Positions 22,746-34,399 of a stretch of DNA of 64,000 bases are shown here, piece by piece. The stretch is taken from contig NC_080176.1 in the NCBI RefSeq assembly GCF_950295315.1, forward strand, positions 35,303,263-35,367,262. The letters are read 5' to 3'. The position numbers and the translations under genes were made by a program. Every line of letters begins with the position of its first letter. Position 1 is the stretch's first letter. The notes beneath the pieces were generated by a model, which worked only from the letters and a program-made list of their open reading frames with translations, searched no databases and was not told the origin of the DNA. This DNA is from Erinaceus europaeus. Taxonomy: Eukaryota; Chordata; Mammalia; Eulipotyphla; Erinaceidae.

Positions 22746-23070
22746 TGTTGTTTTAACTGGGCTGGCTTCACGGGTGGGTAACAGAGACGACCAGAGACAC
22801 ACAGCTGAACTGAGAACGCAGTTTAATCTTTATTCATGAGCCGGAAAACATGTGCTCTTCTGTCTTTCTCCTCCGGTGGCAGAGAGAGACTCCTAAACTA
22901 ATCACCACACAGATCTGTCCTGCATCCTTCTCCTCTGGCGACTGCGGCAGGAACTCAGGAAGTACGTAGGGTAGGGGGCAGGGAGAAGGGAGTAGCACGA
23001 AAACTAGCAAGGGCCAAACCAAATTTCCCAGAAGTGGGGGGGGACCAAACCAATGTGAAGCATAGCAACA
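22746..23070 (-). repeat. 5' LTR of the 2.3-kb element
   Basis: Direct repeat of 20756-21078. It is followed on the plus strand by the right TSD copy TAGAGG. Confidence 0.92.
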
Positions 23071-23434
23071 TAGAGGTATTACTACTGACACTTATAAGAA
23101 GAAATTTGGATGGGAAAAGGAATTGGATCAAGGAATATGGACTCCTGTCCACTCAGAATTATTTTTTAAGGTCACATCTTACAAATGAACGAAGTGTCAC
23201 AAAAAGCATCACCTCAGTTTGAAATGTAGCACAGTAGACAAAGCATTGTATCCCTGGCATTGCATGTCAGAGTGATTCTCTCTAGGAAGATTTTTACAAA
23301 AAGCAAAAAGCAGAAGATATTAAACAATGACTGTGATGAAAATAGCAGTAACAATGACAATGATCATATAATAAAGATTATTATGTTTCAGGTAATGAGC
23401 TAAGACCTTTTTGTTCTTATCTCATTACTTCAGA

Positions 23435-23660
23435 GACAGCATAGGATAGACTCCTGTTCATAATTTAGTTCTGAGTTCTGGCTTAGTCAGTTGCAAATCA
23501 AACAATCTTCAGCAAATTACTGATACCATTTCCTCTCAACCTATCCATTGAAAAAGGGGCTTAGTTTTGGTATTGACCTCATAGTGCTTATGGATGATTC
23601 ACTGAGACTCTCCATATACCGTTTCTGGAGCAATGACTGGCATGCAGCAAGTGCTAAGCC
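23435..23660 (+). mobile_element. MIR fragment
   Basis: CTGGCTTAGTCAGTTGCAAATCAAACAATCTTCAGCAAATTACTGATACCATTTCC and GACTGGCATGCAGCAAGTGC are diverged MIR core and 3' motifs. Confidence 0.6.
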
Positions 23661-23699
23661 ACCACTGGTCCTTACTGTTGTCTTATTGCTGATTATTAT

Positions 23700-23830
23700 T
23701 ACATTACATGGAACTATGTACTGGGTGACTTTGGGTAAGTTACTATCCATTTCCCTTCCGTACTTGTAAAATGTTGAGGGAAACAATGGCTTCCTCAGAG
23801 TGTTTCGTGAAGACGAAGTGAGCCCATCTG
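23700..23830 (+). mobile_element. MIR fragment
   Basis: GGGTGACTTTGGGTAAGTTACTATCCATTTCCCTTCCGTACTTGTAAAATG matches the MIR core. The tail beyond is degraded. Confidence 0.75.
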
Positions 23831-24234
23831 TGCATGTGCTGTGCAGAGGATTGGGACCTTCTTCCTTCCATTCCATCCTGGCAAGGAGCAGAAAGGATGT
23901 CATAAATCTTCATTCAGCCGCTGTTCACAGTTAAAGAAGAGGCACCTCTCATGGTAACCAACATGTGTCAATTCTTAGTGTTAGTTATTATTATTATTCT
24001 ATATCATCATCACACATGCAGAACCAGATGTAGAGGAGGAACTTGTCTAAAGCTAAATGAAATCAGACATGAAAGCATTAATGATTCAAAAGCATTAATA
24101 CTTTATGAAAAATTTTTGTTTACTCTTTTCTCTTTCTTTCTCTTTTTTTCTTTCTTTATACATGAACTACATGATGAAAAAATATCTTAATAGAGATTTA
24201 GTCAAAGATTGTACTTGGAGATGAAAGTTGGGGG
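23831..24234. other. Unclassified sequence
   Basis: Nothing recognised. Confidence 0.4.
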
Positions 24235-24392
24235 GGATAGTTAAGCAAAGGCAAAATGATAAACAATCCAGACAATTCAATAAGGGGAGTTCATGACCTA
24301 AGCTGGGAGTGAGAGTGTTTTTCAGAAAATTGAGAAATTTTATACATGTATCAACAACCATATGTACTGTAAACCATTAACCCCCAATAAAA
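24235..24392 (+). mobile_element. Old L1 3' end fragment
   Basis: GGGGAGTTCATGACCTAAGCTGGGAGTGAGAGTG, TTTTATACATGTATCAACAACC and ACTGTAAACCATTAACCCCCAATAAAA form the older L1 3' terminus, also seen near 12450. Confidence 0.8.
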
Positions 24393-24593
24393 TATTTATT
24401 CGTTTATTTCACCAGATAGGACAGAGAGAAATTGAGAGGGAGGTAGAGAAGGAGAGAAAAAGAGAGACACCTGTAGCACTGTTTTATCACTCATGAAGCT
24501 TCCCCTTTACAGATGGGGACTGGGGGCTTGAATCCAGGTCCTTGTACATTGTGACTTATGTGCTCAGCCACGTGTACTACTGTTCCCCTCCAG
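24393..24593 (-). mobile_element. SINE family C
   Basis: Plus strand: GATAGGACAGAGAGAAATTGAGAGGGAGG, GACACCTGTAGCACTGTTTTATCACTCATGAAGCTTCCCC, GGGGACTGGGGGCTTGAATCC (B box complement) and the degenerate head. Its tail joins the L1 end. Confidence 0.85.
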
Positions 24594-24599
24594 TATTTT

Positions 24600-25615
24600 T
24601 TTTAAAAAGCAATAAATATTGGTTGCTAGTAATATTGATTGCTAATAAAATAGCATTGGACTGTTGTTTAGAGTCCATTCAAGTGCAGACCATTCTTAGA
24701 CAATAAAACAGGGAAAGGCAGATTCTGCAACCAAGGTTTAAATTTCAGCACAAACATAATAACTGTGTGACAACAGTTAAAGGACAGCTAAAGTTCCTTT
24801 AGTGAGGTCAGGGAGAACACCACCCCAGCTTCTAGCAGTTACTATAGCTGCCTCTGCCCCAGCACCCTGACTCCTCAACCTCCTGAGCAGCTTGACTGAA
24901 AGAACATGAGCTCTGCTGGTCTCAGCTCTGCTAGATGGGGGCTGGTAGGATGGAGTCTGAAATGCACCTTAACTTTGAAGATGCATTTAATTCCACCTGG
25001 ATATTTTACAAGTTATTGTCATCTTTACAACAAAATCATGTCATTGAATGAGAAAGTCTCATTTCCTGGCACAGGGTGGAATGCAAGGGCAACCCAAGTG
25101 TTTCCATGTCTGATTTCTGTGGGTTGTGATCCTAGACAGACATGATTACAAAATCTCAGTCTGACTGGAATTGGTTGTGAAGCAGGAATCAGTTGGCTTC
25201 TTTCTCCAGTAAAAGAAAGAGGACAACAAGCTCATGAGGTGAAGTTGTGCCAGGGTCACATACTCCTGACTTTGTGCCAGCCTGTATCCTGGCTTGACTT
25301 TGGAATCTCAAAGCTTCTCTTGACAGTATCGTCCACCACCCACAGAATAGTCTCACACTGGGCTGACCTTTGGGGAAGCCTGAAAGTTTGCCAGATGAGT
25401 ATAATTTTGTGCAATAAAGTTACCACCCCAGAGTGTACTAAATAACCAGTATAGCAACTGTGCATCTGTTATAGGAGATAAAAATGGTTGGCATGCTGGA
25501 CAGGTGAGATGCTGATGGTGGCCATGATGGTGATGATGACAATGGCAATGATGATATTATTTACTGATTGAAATCAATACTATTTACTAGCTCAGATGCA
25601 AGTGTGAGGCATTTT
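24600..25615. other. Unclassified sequence, no gene seen
   Basis: About 1 kb without recognised repeats. Short ORFs only. Confidence 0.45.
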
Positions 25616-25619
25616 AGTT

Positions 25620-25780
25620 GATGTTAAGAGCATGCATATCTCTAGCTGAACTTCATTTAAATTCCATGTCTGCCCACTTACTAGCTGTGTGACTTGGATA
25701 AATTACTATAATATACTTCAGTTTTTTCCCTTCTGTAAAGGGGGAACATATTGGGTTATCATGAGGATTATATGTTTTTA
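25620..25780 (+). mobile_element. MIR
   Basis: CCATGTCTGCCCACTTACTAGCTGTGTGACTTGGATAAATTACT, TTCAGTTTTTTCCCTTCTGTAAAGGGGGAA and ATCATGAGGATTATATG follow the MIR consensus in order. Confidence 0.88.
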
Positions 25781-25884
25781 CAGGCAGATATATACAATTT
25801 TACATGTACGTCTATGTTTACATATATTTCTATGTTTTTCTATGTAACAATGTATCATAACTTTCCTGGACAACCCAATATTTT

Positions 25885-25990
25885 GCCAGCTTATCATTAT
25901 CTCACTTTACAAATAAGGAAACAGACGGGGAGATGAAATGACATGTAGCCACGCACTGCTGGAACTGGTCTCAAGTCCTGACATAATCAA
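25885..25990 (-). mobile_element. MIR
   Basis: Plus strand TCACTTTACAAATAAGGAAACAGACGGGGAGATGAAATGACATGTAGCC is the reverse complement of the MIR core. Confidence 0.75.
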
Positions 25991-25999
25991 GAGTAAGCT

Positions 26000-28900
26000 G
26001 ATTACATCTCTCCACTAGTGAAGCTAAAGGAAACTTATCAATGACTGTCACAGTGTTTTCATTTATCTAAGGTGTCCTATGTCAGAGCAGATATTCAACT
26101 ACAGAATTCCTTATAAGATATGCAAATATTTGTATAATTTATGCATAAAGCAATTTACAGCTAGCCTGGTAGAAACCAGAAAAACATGAGCCCTAGAATT
26201 CATGCATGGAGTAAATGTATTGTATAGTTCACAGAAGAAGATAAGTCATCTAGGGAAAGACAATTTGTCCAAATGAGATTTTTTCTCTTTTTTTTCCAAC
26301 AGTTCACATCCACTATCCAGGAATAGTGAACATTTTATCAGATTGCAACCAGAGAGAGATAAAGAATCTGAACAAGGACTGTGCTTTCCTACCTTACCAA
26401 CACTTAGTTATACAAAGGGTATCATTTGGTGCTACAAGATTTAGTCTTCTCAGAAAACAGATAGGTGCCTGCCATGCCAGACATTGTATTGGGTGCTGAG
26501 GGACAAAGAGAAAAATGAGTAAGCAAAACATGGCTAAAGGAGGGATCTGTTGAGACTAGTGTTCTCAGAGCTATCAATGTTCTATGGAAAAGCACTCCCC
26601 ACACTGAAGGGAGAAAAACTGGACAAGGAGAACAAGGTGAGTACCAACCGGAAGCAAACTCTGAAACAGGAGAAAGATGTCAAGAGACTGGGAAGGTCTA
26701 GAAATGAGTGGTGGGAGTATTAGATGTAAGAGACTTGAAAATCAATGCTGTGTTTTCTCAGTAGGATTTCTTGAAAAAGCCATCAGTGCACATTTCATTG
26801 AAGTCTTACCATAGGAAGTGAAGGTGTGGATAGAATCAAAGAAGCTAATGCATGTGAAAGTGCGATTATTATTGCCTCTGGGTGGGAATCAACTAATACA
26901 TTCCAGTCATGGAATTACCTTACACCATACCACCACCAAACTCTGGAACCTAGGAAAAGGCTTGCAGTATGTTGACATTGTTCTTGGCATTGATTTTAAT
27001 GGCTTGTGGAATGGTTTGGAAGAGAAACATTTTGAAGAAATCTAAAGACATGCTTAGTAGAAAAGAGAGGGAATGTCAGCTGTGAGCAATAGCAAAGGGA
27101 AATGCTGGAAACAACAGTGAGCAACACAGGTAGAAGAGGTGACAGAGGGTTTGCATATCTGCAGTGTGTGTCTGACTAAGTCCTTGGATCTGACCTAGAT
27201 ATGCAGTGGGATATGTGATAGGTTTCTGAGAAATAGAGTGACATTATCAGAACAACATAATATATGCATCATTGTGGCACAGGCCAGAATGTTAGAAACA
27301 GCCTCAATGTTCTAGGCTTTGTGTTTTCTTAGGCAAACGTAGCCCAAGAGGGGAATGACTATTTATTCCTGCACCAATAAACTCCAAATAGTGCTTTGCT
27401 GTGGGCGACTGACACCACACTCAATTGCACATGCAAATACAGTAATTATGACTGAAAAATTAAAGGTCAGCTGGAGGCCAGCAGAAGATTTGGCTTCTTT
27501 GCTCCCAGATTTTGAAATAGCAGATTATGCACAACCCACTGTCTTCCGCCAAGACCTTGTTACACACACTTGCCAGGATCTCATTTTACAATTTCCATTC
27601 TTTTAAAGAGAAATCCCTACATAATGGTGATTCTGGCCAACTACATACTCTTCCCCAGAGGGTGGGTTACCCTTGCCCCAGCCCCTCCTCTGACTAGCTT
27701 CTTGTACTCCTTGGCCTCCTGTGCTCCCTCTGTCTCAAGGCCATAGAGGCAAACACTCTACACTGATGGTGTTTCTTTGGGAAATTGTGTCAGGAAAGGA
27801 GGATCTGATAGAATCCTGAATATAATATGGCACAACAATCTTAAATATTCCAGACAGGAAAAGTTTTTTGTCAAAGCCTCTGACAGTTTAAACTTTAAAG
27901 CTTCAGCACAACTTTTAAACTTTTAAACTTTGAACCTGCATGAACCTCTCATGATTTATGAATTATTAAACGTACCACTGAAAACCACGGGCTCTTGCTG
28001 TAATGAGGAAAGCTTTCTGCTGTGGCCATGGGGAATGCAGGAGGAGGAGGAGAACCTTGGGGTAGAGCGGCCTCCTCCTGGCTATGTGAAACCCAAGTCC
28101 TAAAGACATCTAGGAGATAAAAGTCCTGAATGAAGGCATTCAGTATGAAAAAGGAGGAGAGAGATATCAAAAAATGAAATGTAAACTGCCTGAAATGAGC
28201 TATGTAAGTATATAAAAATAACAGAGAAATATACATATGTATATATTCTAGCTTTTATCTATTTGTGGTAAACATGAAAAACATAAAAGATGCCATATCA
28301 ATAAATTCTAAATGTATTGTTAGCTGCATTAGATACAGTCACAGACTTAGGCCAACATCACCAGCATCTATCTCCAGGTAATTTTTTATCATCCTAGATT
28401 GTAACTGTCACCATTAAACACAATTCCCTTTTCCCCTGGTAAACCTCAGTGAGGAGTCTATCCCAGGTCCATCATACATGTAAATGTACACACACGCATA
28501 CACATACATAGTTATATGATGCTACTTTTATGAGATATTTGGATAAATGTTTGCTGCTTTCTTACTATGTTCATGATCCAGCACAAGTGAGGGGTTTTTC
28601 ATGTGCTTCAGTTAGAACTAAAAGACAAGCAAGGTGAGTACCAAGGAGAAAAGGAGCTGACTCTGATTTATGTTTCCCAAAGGGCATGATTCACCGTGGT
28701 CCTCTGGAACTCCACTCAGCCTGGTGCCTGGGTTGCATGGAGCCCTGCCCACAGCCTTGTGTGGAGGGTGCCCTACAAGGGGCTTTGGGCTGGGCTGGGG
28801 ACTCTAGGAGAGTGATTTGTAGGACGTACACTTTGCGAGAGCCATGAGGAATGGGAGCCCTAAATTCTAATCTCTGCCTGTAATTGGGACACTGGTGGGG

Positions 28901-29070
28901 CCCACACACTGGTTTAACTTCCCTGTGGCTCTGGCAGTAAGGTTTGATTTGTTGCTGTTAGCAGGATTTCAAGAGTTTAATAAACTGTCACACAACACCT
29001 GTACTTCCCAGGGAGCAGCAACTTCCAGAATTACCTAAAGACGCTCCAGAAGCCAAGGCATAACAAATAA
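26000..29070. other. Long stretch without recognised genes or repeats
   Basis: Three kilobases that look like ordinary unique or old decayed sequence. TGCCAGACATTGTATTGGGTGCTGAGGGA near 26475 resembles a common ancient repeat, but too little remains to name it. Nothing here gives a convincing exon. Confidence 0.45.
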
Positions 29071-29082
29071 GTAGACATTTGT

Positions 29083-29357
29083 TCCTTTTTTTTAATTTTA
29101 AATTTTACTTATTTTTATTTTATTTTTCCCTTTTGTTGCCCTTGTTGTTTTTCTATTGTTGTTGGATAGGACAGACAGAAATGGAGAGAGAAGAGGAAGA
29201 CAGAGAGGGGGAAAGAAAGACACCTGCAGACCTGCTTCACCGTCTGCAAAGTGACTCCCCTGCAGGTGGGGAGTCAGGGTCTCCAACCGGGATCCTTATG
29301 CCAGTCCTTGTGCTTTGCAAACGTGCACTTAACCCGCTGCATTACCACCTGACCCCC
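29083..29357 (-). mobile_element. SINE family A
   Basis: Plus strand: A-tail complement, CCCTTTTGTTGCCCTTGTTG linker, GGATAGGACAGACAGAAATGG, CAGACCTGCTTCACCGTCTG and the head ending ACCACCTGACCCCC. GACATTT on both sides (29072, 29358) is the probable TSD. Confidence 0.92.
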
Positions 29358-29359
29358 GA

Positions 29360-30640
29360 CATTTACTTCTTTACTAACATTCACTGTTACCAAAATGAGA
29401 CCTAATCCTCAAAAGGCTGGGGCCAAGAGAGGTAAGTCTCCAGAGGAGTAAAGGTGGAAGGTGGGGCTGTTTAAGTGGGTGGGGGACTCTGGTCAGCCAG
29501 AGGGCAAAAGGTCACAAGGTCCCTGGGAGGAAGGAGGGAGGGACCCAAAAGGGGAAGGGTGGAGCAATGCCTGATTTGCCAAGAGCTGTCCTTCATTTTA
29601 CCTCTTGGAGAAAACTTGTCTTTGTGTCATTGGCTTGGGGAGTGTGAACAAATTTGCCCACTCACTGCTTACAGTGTAAGTGAATGCACCCAGTTCCCTT
29701 CTCCTGGTCAGGGTGCACATTAGTTAGTGGCTGAGTGTCTATGACAACTGCCTTGTCTGCTGGGAATTGGCACCAGCTAGAAAGGTAAGAGGAGGACTAA
29801 CCAGGGTGGAGCTCTTGCTACTCCTTCTGAGCAGTTATCAGAGGGCAGAGACCAACCAGCAGCAGCTGGGCTAATGCCAGGTCCCAGAAAACTGAACTAG
29901 AGCTGTGTGACTACCTCCTGTCCAGGGCAGGACGGGGCAGAGTGAGAGGAAGGCACAGTGGCTAGGAACCCACTAACACCTAAAGCAGAATGCTGATGGG
30001 GGCCCCTCCTTCCTTTGACATCATCCTGGATTTGCTTTCTCCCTCTTGAGAATTTAATGCTTTCACCACTGTGCTGGTTATGGAGTTGCTTCTTCAATGC
30101 AAGTGCTTTCTGCTTTCTCTGTGGTGGGTGGGGTGGTGGTGGAGGTGGTTTTCCTATGGCTAAGGAAAAAGTTCTTTCGTGATGATGCTCTCAGGGAGCT
30201 TTGTGTCACAGCCATCTTCAGAGCACCTGCGCTTACTGGGTGACACAATGGATGAATGTCCCTAACAAATGTCAGACAGGTTGCTTAACCTCTGTCTCCA
30301 CCCTAGCTCTTCAGTAGCCAGGAAAGACTGAAACTCCTTAGAGGACCTTTTCAGCCAACATCCCAGGTTTCTGGAGAACAAGTTTTGAAAAAGAGGGCAA
30401 GTCCCCCTGGAAACTTTAAGTGGAGCAGACTGAACGTTTAAATATAGAAACTTAGTTCTGGTTGAAACTCAAAAGGGATAATAATCTGAATATCTGAACT
30501 GAGAAAAAGAGAGAAAAGGAGAGACAGTACTGAGGTCAGCCAGGGGAACTCTATAGCCATAGTTGTTATACCAGTATTTACTGACAAGCTACATGCTTTA
30601 TTCAGATCTTTACTTTACTTACTTATTTTTTAAAGGAAGG
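29360..30640. other. Unclassified, moderately GC-rich sequence
   Basis: No recognised repeat. The small ORFs have no visible domain. Some could be exonic, but nothing supports that. Confidence 0.4.
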
Positions 30641-30644
30641 GATT

Positions 30645-30762
30645 TTTAAAAATTTCTTTATTGGGGAATTAATGTTTTACATTCAACAGTAAATACAATA
30701 GTTTTAATGCATAACATTTTCCCAGTTTTCCATATAACAATAGAACCCTCACTTTCCTCTGA
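30645..30762 (-). mobile_element. Old L1 3' end fragment
   Basis: TTTCTTTATTGGGGAATTAATGTTTTACATTCAACAGTAAATACAATAG...TTTTCCCAGTTTTCCATATAACAATAGAACCC, the older L1 terminus in antisense. Confidence 0.85.
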
Positions 30763-30969
30763 AAGGAAGGAAAATATTTATTACTTTAAAAAAAAGAAAA
30801 TTCAGTCACATTTGGCACATTCCTGTTTTCTTTTGACTTTACTCTCTTGACTTGCTGAAGAACATCCATTAGAGTCAGTTGCTCCATGAAAACTTGGAGT
30901 TTTTCTCTGTTTTAATTTTTATTGGGGGGGAATAGTGCTTACATTTGACAGTAAAATATAGTAGTTTTT

Positions 30970-31160
30970 AAAAATTTATTAGATAGAGATATAGAAATTG
31001 AGAAGGGAGGGGGAGATAGACAGGGGAAGAGACAGACACCTGCAGCTCTACTTCACCACTTGTGAAGCTTTTCCCCTGCAGGTGGGGACCAGGGGCTTAA
31101 ACTTGGGTCCTTGTGCACTGTAATGTGTGCAGTTAGCCAGGTGTGTCACCACCTGGCCCC
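30970..31160 (-). mobile_element. SINE family C with TSD
   Basis: Flanked by AAATATAGTAGTTT (left, within 30954-30969) and AAATACAGTAGTTT (right, from 31162), one mismatch apart. The body shows AGCTCTACTTCACCACTTGTGAAGC and CCCTGCAGGTGGGGACCAGGGGC. Confidence 0.9.
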
Positions 31161-31248
31161 CAAATACAGTAGTTTGTACATATGCAACATTTCTCAGTTA
31201 TCCACATAATACTTCAACCCCCACTCAGTCCTCCTCTCCCACCATGTT

Positions 31249-31760
31249 TCAGGAGCTGAACCACCACCACCCACAGCCTTTTATACCAACTCCAGTCCAA
31301 ACTCTGCTTTGTGTTTTACCTTCTGTTCTTATTTTCCAACTTCTAGTGGGATCATCCTTCTCTTTCTTGCTTATCTCACTGAACATGATTCCTTCAAGCT
31401 CCATGCAAGATAAAGTAAAGAAGGTGAATTCATTATCCTTAAGAGCTGAGTAGTATTCCATTGTGTATATAGACTACAACTTACTCAGCCACTTATCTGT
31501 TCTTGGACACCTGGGTTGCTTCCAGGTTTTGGCTATTACAAATTGTGCTGCTATGAACACAGGTGCACACATATCTTTTTGGATGGGTGTGTTGGGTTCC
31601 TTAGGATATATCCCCAGGAGAAGAACTGCAGGGCCATAGGTAGGTCCACTTTTAGCTTTCTCAGAGTTCTCCAGACTGCTCTCCACAGGGGTTGTGCGAA
31701 TTTACATTCCCATCAGCAGTGTAGGAGGATTCCTTTTCCCCCACAACTTCTCCAGCGTTT
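31249..31760 (-). pseudogene. L1 ORF2 C-terminal fragment
   Basis: Minus-strand frame with [42 protein letters not shown], then MEYYSALKDNEFTF and LEGIMFSEISKKEKDD, the usual end of L1 ORF2. The frame carries a stop near 31474, between the KTWKQPRC and MEYY parts, so it is dead. Confidence 0.88.
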
Positions 31761-31972
31761 GATGCTGCTACCTTTTCTTTCTTCCTCCCTCCCACCCTTC
31801 CTTTATTTTAGTAGTTTTTTTTTTAATTAGTGATTTTAAAATGATTGGCAAGATAGTGGTATAATAGGGGTATAATTCCATACAATTCCCACCATCAGAG
31901 TTCCATATCCCAACCCCTCCATTATAAATTTTTCTATTCTTTATCTCTTTGGGAGTATTGACCAAAGATCTT

Positions 31973-32636
31973 TTTTTTTTTTTTTTCCTTCCAGGGTTAT
32001 TTCTGGGCTCGGTGCCTGCACCATGAATGCACCACTCCTGGAGGCCATTTTTTCCCCCTTTTGTTGCCCTTGTTGTTGTAGCCTTGTTGTAGTTACTATT
32101 ATTGCCATTGTTGATGTTGTACATTGTTGGATAGGACAGAGAGAAATGGAGAGAGGAGGGGAAGACAGAGAGGGGGAGAGAAAGATAGACACCTGCAGAC
32201 CTGCTTCACTCCCTGTGAAGCGACTCCCCTGCAGGTGGGGATCTGGGGGCTCGAACCGGGATCCTTATGCCGGTCCTTGCGCTTTGCACCACATACACTT
32301 AACCCACTGTGCCACCGCCTGACCCCCGATCTTTTTTTAAAAGATGTTTTTAAGACTTTCTTTTTTTATTTCTTTATTTCCTTTTTGTTGCCTTTGTTTC
32401 CACTGTTGTTGTAGTTATTATTGTTGTGATGTCATCATTGTTGGATAGGACAGAAATGGAGAGAGGAGGAGAAGACAGAGGCGGGAGAGGAAAACAGACA
32501 CCTGCAGACCTGCTTCACTGCCTGTGAAGTGACTGCCCTGTAGGTGGGGAGCCAGGGGCTAGAACCGGGATCTCTATGCCGGTCCTTGCACTTTGCGCCA
32601 CTTGCACTTAACCTACTGCGCTACTGCCCGACTCCC
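31973..32636 (-). mobile_element. SINE family A with a second SINE nested in its tail
   Basis: The 15-bp repeat TTGACCAAAGATCTT at 31958-31972 and 32637-32651 flanks both SINEs. The outer SINE is 32340-32636 plus part of the T-rich tail on the left. The head on the minus strand begins GGGAGTCGGGCAGTAGCGCAG. Confidence 0.9.
31981..32327 (-). mobile_element. Long family A SINE, nested
   Basis: Has an extra 3' module (CAGGGTTATTTCTGGGCTCGGTGCCTGCACCATGAATGCACC) before the usual family A body, and ends at CCACCGCCTGACCCCC. GATCTTTTTTT on both sides (about 31967 and 32328) fits insertion into the A tail of the outer SINE. Confidence 0.82.
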
Positions 32637-34399
32637 TTGACCAAAGATCTTAATGGGGTGCAGAAGGTGGAAGATCTGGCTTCCATAGTTGATTCTCCAC
32701 TGAATATGGGCATTGGCAGGTTGACCCATACCCCCATTCTGTTTCTATCTTTTCTTAGTGGGGTAGGTCTCTGGGGAGGTGGGGTTCCAGGACACATTGA
32801 TGAGGTCATCTGCCCAGGGAAGTCAGGTTGACATTATGGCAGTATCTGAAACTTGGTGGCTGAAAAACATTAAGAATAAAAATAAAAAATAAAGACATAA
32901 AGCAGAACAAATGTTTAATAATCAAGAACCTAAGTGTAAAAGTATAGCACATGAAATTTGGGGTTTTCATGCTGGAAGGAGCTAGGTAGTATATTTTAGG
33001 TATATTCCAAGGGGCCCATGACTTTACTAATTTTTGCCTGGGTCTGACAACTAATATTCAGGTGGGCTAAAAGTATTGTCAGGGAAGATGGTATCATAGT
33101 TGAGAATAGGACTAGAAAGCTGGATCAGGGCAGAGAGAAGTTCCAAAATATGGGAAAACTATATAAATATCATTAACTGTAAACTCCATTGATCTGACTT
33201 AGGGCCCATATCTGTTCATATTTAACACAGGAGTCTGTGTAACCTCTGCGTCACTGTAGGTCTGAACTTGCAGTCCATGGTCACAGCTGGGAACATTCTA
33301 GGCTGCACTCATTTCAGGACGAGTGGCAGAGTATGTTGACCCAGCCCCTCTTCAGAGAGAGGAGCAATGTCTACCACTGTTGTTCCACATAGAGGACAAG
33401 GTTGTTTAGAGGCCCACAAGAGGGTCCACTATGTTGTTCCTGATAGAGATGACCAGTGGTAGTGGAGAGAGGGATCTGTTCAAGGTCTAGGCCCATCATA
33501 TCTATGTGGGAATCTCAAGATTCCCTGACTAGGCCTCCGATAATGGGGTGACCTGGTAATGACCAAGAGGGCCATCGTTAAAGTGTGCCAGTCTCCTGCC
33601 CTTATCCAGCTTTTGTAGTCCTTACTTTATCTGACACGGTTAGAATTAGAGTAACTGAAGGAATTGAAATAGGAAATAGGTGAGGAGGATATCTAGGTCT
33701 AAGTAGAAACTATTTGTTTAAGTATTTTATGGTGTCTTTTTTTTTTTTAAAGGTATTTCTACTTACTTACTTCACTTATTGAGTCACTGTATTTAATTGT
33801 GCACTTTTACTTTAAGTTATATATTTTCCCCTAACTTATGGGTGTATGTGCACATGTGCCCTACCCCATGGACCTTGGTTTATACCTAGGCTCTGTAACT
33901 TTGTTAGGAAGTGCTCCACCTGAAATGGAACTAAGGAGTTCTATGAGCTAGGAAAGGTCTCACTGGAGTAATGGAGCTGGAAGGTTGACTTTGTAGACTT
34001 GGTGTCTCTGGACACAGTCCAAAGTGAAACATGTAGAGGTGGCCCTGATTGTATTGATTTGGTTGAGATAAGCAGATGAAGCATCAAATGATATGGATCA
34101 AGAGAGTTGCTACCTTTTCTTATATGTGAAATTTTCACCAGAATGAAGTGGTATCTTGCTGTCTTTATTTGCATTTCTCTGACAATCAATGACTTGAAAC
34201 ATTTTTTTCATATGTTAGTTGGCTTTTTGGATATCTTCTTTGGTGAATATTCTGTTCATATCCTCTCCCCAATTTTGGATGGGGTCACTTTTTGGGCAAG
34301 TGTTTTTACTGTACTTATTTTGTTTAGTGTAAGTGAGAAAGAGAGAGAAAGAGAGAGAGAGGAGAGACATCTTTTATGTTATTGCAGGAGGCAAGTTTT

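Larger units (their letters stand above)
20756..23070 (-). mobile_element. Non-autonomous LTR retroelement (2.3 kb) with paired LTRs
   Basis: Two direct LTRs (20756-21078 and 22746-23070) bound a 1.67-kb interior. The 6-bp TSD TAGAGG is at 20750-20755 and 23071-23076. The sense strand is minus: a PBS follows the right LTR and a PPT precedes the left one. No gag, pro, pol or env domain can be read, so it must have been mobilised in trans. Its 3' interior is homologous to the same region of the provirus at 36137-43805: the PPT followed by CATAGTATCAGGAGTG, the TTCTGTAGAGA block and the AATTAGAAGTTTAC block. By my count the LTRs differ at about 21 of about 322 aligned positions plus a 3-bp indel, so it is older than the full provirus. 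Confidence 0.93.
31780..34107 (-). mobile_element. L1 3' UTR insertion with 14-bp TSD
   Basis: TGCTACCTTTTCTT at 31766-31779 and 34108-34121 flanks the whole insertion. Inside, from left: T-rich tail, TTAGTGATTTTAAAATGATTGGC, the CACCATCAGAGTTCC block, two SINEs (31973-32636), then the 3' UTR blocks to ACATGTAGAGGTGGCCC and ATATGGATC. Without the SINEs about 1.65 kb of 3' UTR remains, and no ORF2. Confidence 0.88.
30905..34310 (-). mobile_element. Older L1 3' end, split by a SINE and by another L1
   Basis: Parts at 30905-30969, 31161-31779 and 34108-34310 form one antisense L1. The 3' terminus (TTATTGGGGGGGAATAGTGCTTACATTTGACAG) is followed by 3' UTR, the ORF2 C-terminus (31249-31760) and more ORF2-end sequence (AAATTTTCACCAGAATGAAGTGGTATC onward). 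A family C SINE lies at 30970-31160, and a complete second L1 insertion at 31780-34107. Confidence 0.85.

Noticed and set aside
29475..29723. Coding exon in a GC-richer stretch
   Set aside because: The 82-codon frame has no recognisable domain, and codon use does not stand out.
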